Source of the DNA: Tetraselmis striata
Taxonomy: Eukaryota > Chlorophyta > Chlorodendrophyceae > Chlorodendrales > Chlorodendraceae
NCBI GenBank assembly: GCA_006384855.1
Contig: VCJN01001573.1
Location: forward strand, 1-64,000
Direction: 5' to 3'
DNA length: 64,000 nt
The notes under the pieces were generated by a model. It searched no databases. It was not told where the DNA came from and worked only from the letters and a program-made list of their open reading frames with translations. Shown one piece after another: positions 60,000 through 64,000 of the stretch. Both the position numbers and the translations under genes were made by a program. How positions within the stretch are numbered: position 1 is the stretch's first letter; every line of letters begins with the position of its first letter.

Positions 60000-61618
60000 C
60001 ACACGATCAAAATCCGATCTTTACCAACATCGACCCACTTTCTGTGGTGCCCACGAACCTCACTTTGAGCTTCTTCGCACGAAATGCCGTGTCGTCAGCG
60101 GCAGCAGGTCCCCGGGAGGATGAGGGTAACGTGTGCCTCGGGGATGCCCTGTTGACAGCGGCCGCCGTAGCCTGTTGCCACTTTGGCAAGTTGGCGACTC
60201 GGTGAGGCATCTGTGCCTCGGCTGTGTCGACACACAGGTTTGGTTTGGCTTGCGCAGCATTTCTACTCAGAGCAATAGTGTGGTCTCCGACAATGTGGGT
60301 GAGCGGGTCTTGTCCAGGAATGTATCACCTGATGCTATTTGGTGGCTTTTGCGTCTCGGCCGCTCCGGGGTGAGCTGGCGATTCTGTTTTCACAAAAAAG
60401 TATTACTTTGAACGCCCGGGGCCGTGAGCTTGCCTTGCGTGCCCTTGACCAACCCCGCGCCGTGGAAGCCCTTGCCCATGTCCTGCACATGTGGCCAAAA
60501 CCAAGCATCCGCGCGCTTTACCTTGCCCCGATCGTATTCCGAGTTAGAGGTGTCACTATCATGCCCAAAGTGGCAGCGGGAAGCACCGCACCTCCCCCAC
60601 CGCACCTGTTCCCGGGATGCATAGTTGTTCGACGCGCTCGCGCAGCGATGGTGAAACGCATATGCAGTAACCAGACTTTCGGCGTGACCGCGCGCACTGC
60701 GGTTGCGAGCTACCTCAGTCATAATCGCGGTCCATTACGGCAGGAGTTGCGGGCGTGCATCAGAGGTGCGTCCATCGGTGGCCACTGCACCTGGTCGTCC
60801 CGCTCCGAAACTGTAACATCAGTCAGTTGTCGATGCACCCGCCGTTAGGTTATGCTTGGCTCTGGGACGATCCGGAGGACGTAATTGTCATTACACAAGT
60901 ACCTGTACGTAGCAGCAGGCAGCAGTACTGCCGCAAGCAGCTAGAGCGCCAGCATGGTCTAAGTGCTGGCGGCGTTATTCGGAATGTTCTAAAATTATTT
61001 TCGGCTCGGCGCCCCAGCTTGTTCAGCTTGGGCATATACAGCGACGTGTTCGTCTACTGCTAAAACTTCGGCGCCATGGGCGGCAGCCTATTAAATATTT
61101 TCCCACCTTCGTGAGCAGTGTCGAGATAAGGCCGGCGCCTGGGGGATTTGCGAGCAAACTGTGGCAGCGCCGCCCGCACTTACTATTGATCCGTCGACTG
61201 TGATGAGCAGGCGGACGGCCACTCAAAAGCGCGTCTGCAGCCACGGAGTGGACGAAGCAAAAACTAAATGTTTAGCAGGCTGTCGTACTGCTCTGCAAGA
61301 TGAGCTTGCTTACGATTTCTGCATGGAATCTTCGGAATCGTCGATTTCAGAAGTGAAATCCCTCGTGGCTCGCAATGTTGCCGGCAGGACGCTGGCCCGC
61401 AGGGCCATGATCTCCTGCATCGCTTGTCGTGTTTCCGACTCGCTACGCGCCCCGCGGATAGTACTGTCAATGATAGTGAGAAGGTTGTCCCTCAGCACAG
61501 CATACTGGGCGAGTGTTAACACGGGGGCTGAAGCCAGGTAGGCGCGGGCCCAGGCCGCGCGGTCGCTTTGAAGGCCCCTGTCGGTATTGCGAGGCGACGG
61601 TGAGTTGGCTTGATCCAT
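60000..61618 (-). pseudogene. Degraded coding remnants, possibly of a retroelement
   Basis: Several minus-strand pieces look coding but cannot be joined: 61618-61310 (starts MDQANSPSPRNTDRG, then YAVLRDNLLTIIDSTIRG; 102 aa), 60722-60390 (contains ADAWFWPHVQDMGKGFHG, LVKGTQGKL) and 60210-60007 (AFRAKKLKVRFVGTTES). Order and orientation agree with one decayed protein. I do not recognise the family; a gag- or transposase-like origin is a guess from the surrounding mobile DNA. Confidence 0.3.
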
Positions 61619-61949
61619 TATGGGGGCGACGCTATCCGGCCGGCACTGCTCAAGCGCACTGCCAGTTGTAGTCTGCGGCGAGCTAGTGGAGCCTTGTGGG
61701 GTATAGTCTGCTCCCGGCGAGTATTGCAGCCGTGTAAGAGGGGTATTGTCTTCTTGCTTATGGCGGGTGGGAGCCGTGCGACTATGGCGGACGCTCGGCG
61801 GCTGGGGTCCTGTATATGAAGCCTCCCGCTAGAGCAATCAGAGGCGCGAAACGCGAAATACGGTGTCCATCGTCACTCGGGTTATTACGAGTACAGGTAC
61901 GGGATGGGGCCGGTTTTAAGCGGCTACCTGTATCCTACCTGTACTGATG

Positions 61950-62057
61950 CTTGTCTTATTTTTTGTTATTGATCTTTTCTTAGTACGGGTACTGCTTTGG
62001 TATTGCGTCTTATTTTTTGTTGATCTTTTCTTAGTACGGGTACTGCTTTGGTATTGC
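61950..62057. repeat. Tandem duplication of about 53 bp (family R2 part)
   Basis: GTCTTATTTTTTGTTATTGATCTTTTCTTAGTACGGGTACTGCTTTGGTATTG is repeated immediately with a 3-nt deletion (GTTATTGATC becomes GTTGATC). Confidence 0.85.
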
Positions 62058-62659
62058 TTGGCCTTTACATAATTTATTAATTGTAATTCACACCAGTACT
62101 GCTGGTACCGGCCCGCCGGGTACTGGTATCTGCTGCTGCCGTGCGTCGGAGCAGTACGAGTAGCAGTCGTACCGATATGGAACAAGACAGCCCGGGATAC
62201 AAATCTGCAAAAGTGATATGAGGTTTTGCTATCTGGTAGTCGCTACCTGTAGCGACTAAGGAGGATTTGGGCCTGTTGGCCATGTTAAGGACATTCTTAA
62301 CTGTATCTGAGCTAGGTTTGGCATGATGGTCCTCCCGACCCTGGATATGGGAAATGTATCTTTAGGGCTATCTGCCACAAGTCGTACGGCCTGATTTGTC
62401 GACCGGACGGTTATGTTCCAGCCGGTCACAGGTATTCCTTAGGTGGGTCGTGCATTAAAAAAAACGTCGGCTCCCAGTGTTTGGCCACACCGGTACCGCT
62501 CTCACTTTGGCAGCCCCGCCCGCTCCCACTGGCGTCGTTGGGCGCAACCATGAGCGCCACCGACAGTCAGTTTATTCACATAATCCTTACCATCAGCCTT
62601 ACAAACACTCGGGGCGTCTAGGTTACGGGGCGGTGGGCGGCTGGGGGACGGGCATCGCT

Positions 62660-63356
62660 AGGCATTGGCGGTCGGTGGGCGGTTCGTGATGTCCTGAAGC
62701 GGTGGGCGGGGGTCGGCAGCACGATGTGCGACTGCTGTTGCGCCGCGACGTCTGGTTGCCTTGGGCTTCACAGCCTTGCTGAATGCCTCCCTAGCTGCTG
62801 CCTGAAGTGTTGAGGTCGCTGCCCTATCTGCGTGAGGGCGGGCTGTCTCGATTGCCTGCCGGGCTTAGTCAACCTGTGCCTGTGCAGCCTCGAACGCGAC
62901 GGCGGGATCAACTTGCGGTCTTCGTCGCCGCCTTGCTGGTGCGTCCGCACCAGTGCCCCCTTCGCCCTCCTCCTGAACTTCATCCTCCTCGTCCTCCTCG
63001 TCATCTTGTTCCTCCTCCTCCTCCTCTACCTGCATGCCCAACGATGCAGCTTGAAGTCGCCTCAGCTGCTCCTCCGCCTTGTCGACGCAGGCCTTGGTAT
63101 GAAGGGCTGCAGTGAGCGCCTCGCTGCACGCGGGGAGCTCGTCAGCTGCAGTCTGGCACCAGGTGACCGCCTTCTCGACTGCTGCATGAGCCTGCCTCGC
63201 GGCGGATTCAGCTACCGCCTTGGTTGCTGAAGGGTTGGCGGCGGTGTTTGCGTGGACATGTGCCTTCTCAGCCCACCGGACAATCAGAAGGTCATCGGCA
63301 CGCCACGAACCGCCTGGAGCGGCACGCGACGAGCCATAGCTCCGAGGACACCTCAA
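62660..63356 (-). pseudogene. Hypothetical minus-strand frame with an acidic stretch, one internal stop
   Basis: An open frame from about 63356 (no clear ATG; it continues upstream without a good start) to TAA 62865-62867 encodes WRADDLLIVRWAEKAHVHA, an Ala-rich helical region with regular Cys/Trp, the acidic run EEEEEEQDDEEDEEDE and a basic RRRRR patch. Beyond the TAA the same frame stays open for some 66 codons with matching Ala/Arg-rich character (ARQAIETARPHADRAATSTL), which suggests a nonsense mutation in a once longer protein. No family is recognised; a nuclear or retroelement protein is possible. Confidence 0.35.
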
Positions 63357-63669
63357 AAGACGCCTCGGGTGTGTGGGGGAGGTCGGTGGTGAGCGGAGAG
63401 GTCGGGCAGGTGGTGCGAGTGCTTAACAATGTGCTGATTTTGAACCCGGATCAGTTGACATCGGGCCGGGCCGCTGACCGTAGCCGGCCGGTCAGGGGCC
63501 CGATCCCAGATTTGAGACCATCTCCGGAAAGCTGAGGAGCTGAGGAATCCGAGGGTACAAAGGTTTTGGGGCAAATTCGTTTTCTTTACAAAGTTATTCT
63601 GTGAAAACTAGATTTTATGGCCAATTGTTGGTGTGGCCAATTGGGTGACACTCCTCCTTAGTACCGGTA

Positions 63670-63950
63670 GTGCCTCATCACTCACCCGCCTCCTGCGGGA
63701 TGCGGGCCGCTTTTAGGCAGCTTACTGTGTTGATTTTCCAGTACTACTACCTTTTCCTAGTGGGTGGATTTGTTACTGCCCTTTTTGTGATTCACACCAG
63801 TAGTGCCTGATGCGGGATGCGGGATGCGGGCCGCTTTTGGGCGGCTTGCTGTGTTGTTTTTTTGGTACTACTTTTAGCAGTAGGGCTAGTAGGTGGATTT
63901 GTTACTGCCCTTTTGTAATTCGCACCAGTAGTGCCATTCCGGTGCCCGGA
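63670..63950. repeat. Imperfect tandem repeat of about 130 bp (family R2 part)
   Basis: CAGTAGTGCC...GGATGCGGGCCGCTTTT-GGC-GCTT-CTGTGTTG...GGTGGATTTGTTACTGCCCTTTT...TAATTC occurs twice. The second unit begins with a triplicated GCGGGATGCGGGATGCGGG. Confidence 0.7.
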
Positions 63951-64000
63951 AGTCGGCGCGACTATCTCATATACGGGTACTCGTGTGGATAAAAATTACA

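Noticed and set aside
60339-60848. 169-aa plus-strand frame
   Set aside because: The opposite strand has the more protein-like sequence (WFWPHVQDMGKGFHG), no domain is visible in this frame, and no start context or splice support was found.

Overview
The window looks like a nuclear contig from a green alga (core chlorophyte). The genes are GC-rich and intron-dense, introns carry long C or G runs, TGTAA motifs lie 95-150 bases after several stop codons (the usual chlorophyte poly(A) signal), the standard genetic code is used, and retroelements are abundant. There is no sign of bacterial operon structure, plasmid functions or CRISPR. All coding calls come from reading translations, splice signals and phase; no database search was possible.

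Layout. 1-2.3 kb: the 3' end of a probable GT61-type glycosyltransferase, then a SnoaL/NTF2-fold-like protein with a transit-peptide-like N-terminus. 5.0-13.1 kb: a 13-exon gene whose exons join in phase into about 645 aa with a CUE-like domain, an F-box and leucine-rich repeats, suggesting an SCF-type ubiquitin ligase adaptor. 15.4-29.9 kb: two almost identical myo-inositol-1-phosphate synthase genes, head to head. The 11 kb between their starts is mostly a tyrosine-recombinase (YR) retroelement with split direct repeats, whose gag frame was later split by a full-length Ty1/Copia element (299-bp LTRs with one difference, 5-bp target duplication GCTAC).

31.5-41.5 kb is a second retroelement cluster. 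It holds a 1.5-kb LTR element without coding capacity (target duplication GTTGC), a nearly complete Ty3/Gypsy element with a chromodomain-like tail, and a truncated reverse transcriptase of DIRS/YR type. 42.5-59.2 kb: a 23-exon gene that, with every junction in phase, encodes about 1,326 aa: a novel-looking N-terminal half, a superfamily 2 helicase core (motifs I, Ia, II, III, V and VI all visible) and a C-terminal W2 domain of the kind found in eIF5 and eIF2B-epsilon. Its 20th intron (5.9 kb) is packed with repeats, a 74-bp-armed hairpin and tRNA-like modules. 59.2-64 kb holds degraded coding remnants on the minus strand and repeats only.

The host genes do not form one pathway. The most unusual objects are the helicase-W2 fusion, the CUE/F-box/LRR protein, the co-evolving inositol synthase pair, the nested retroelements, and several unnamed dispersed repeat families that recur in introns and gene flanks.
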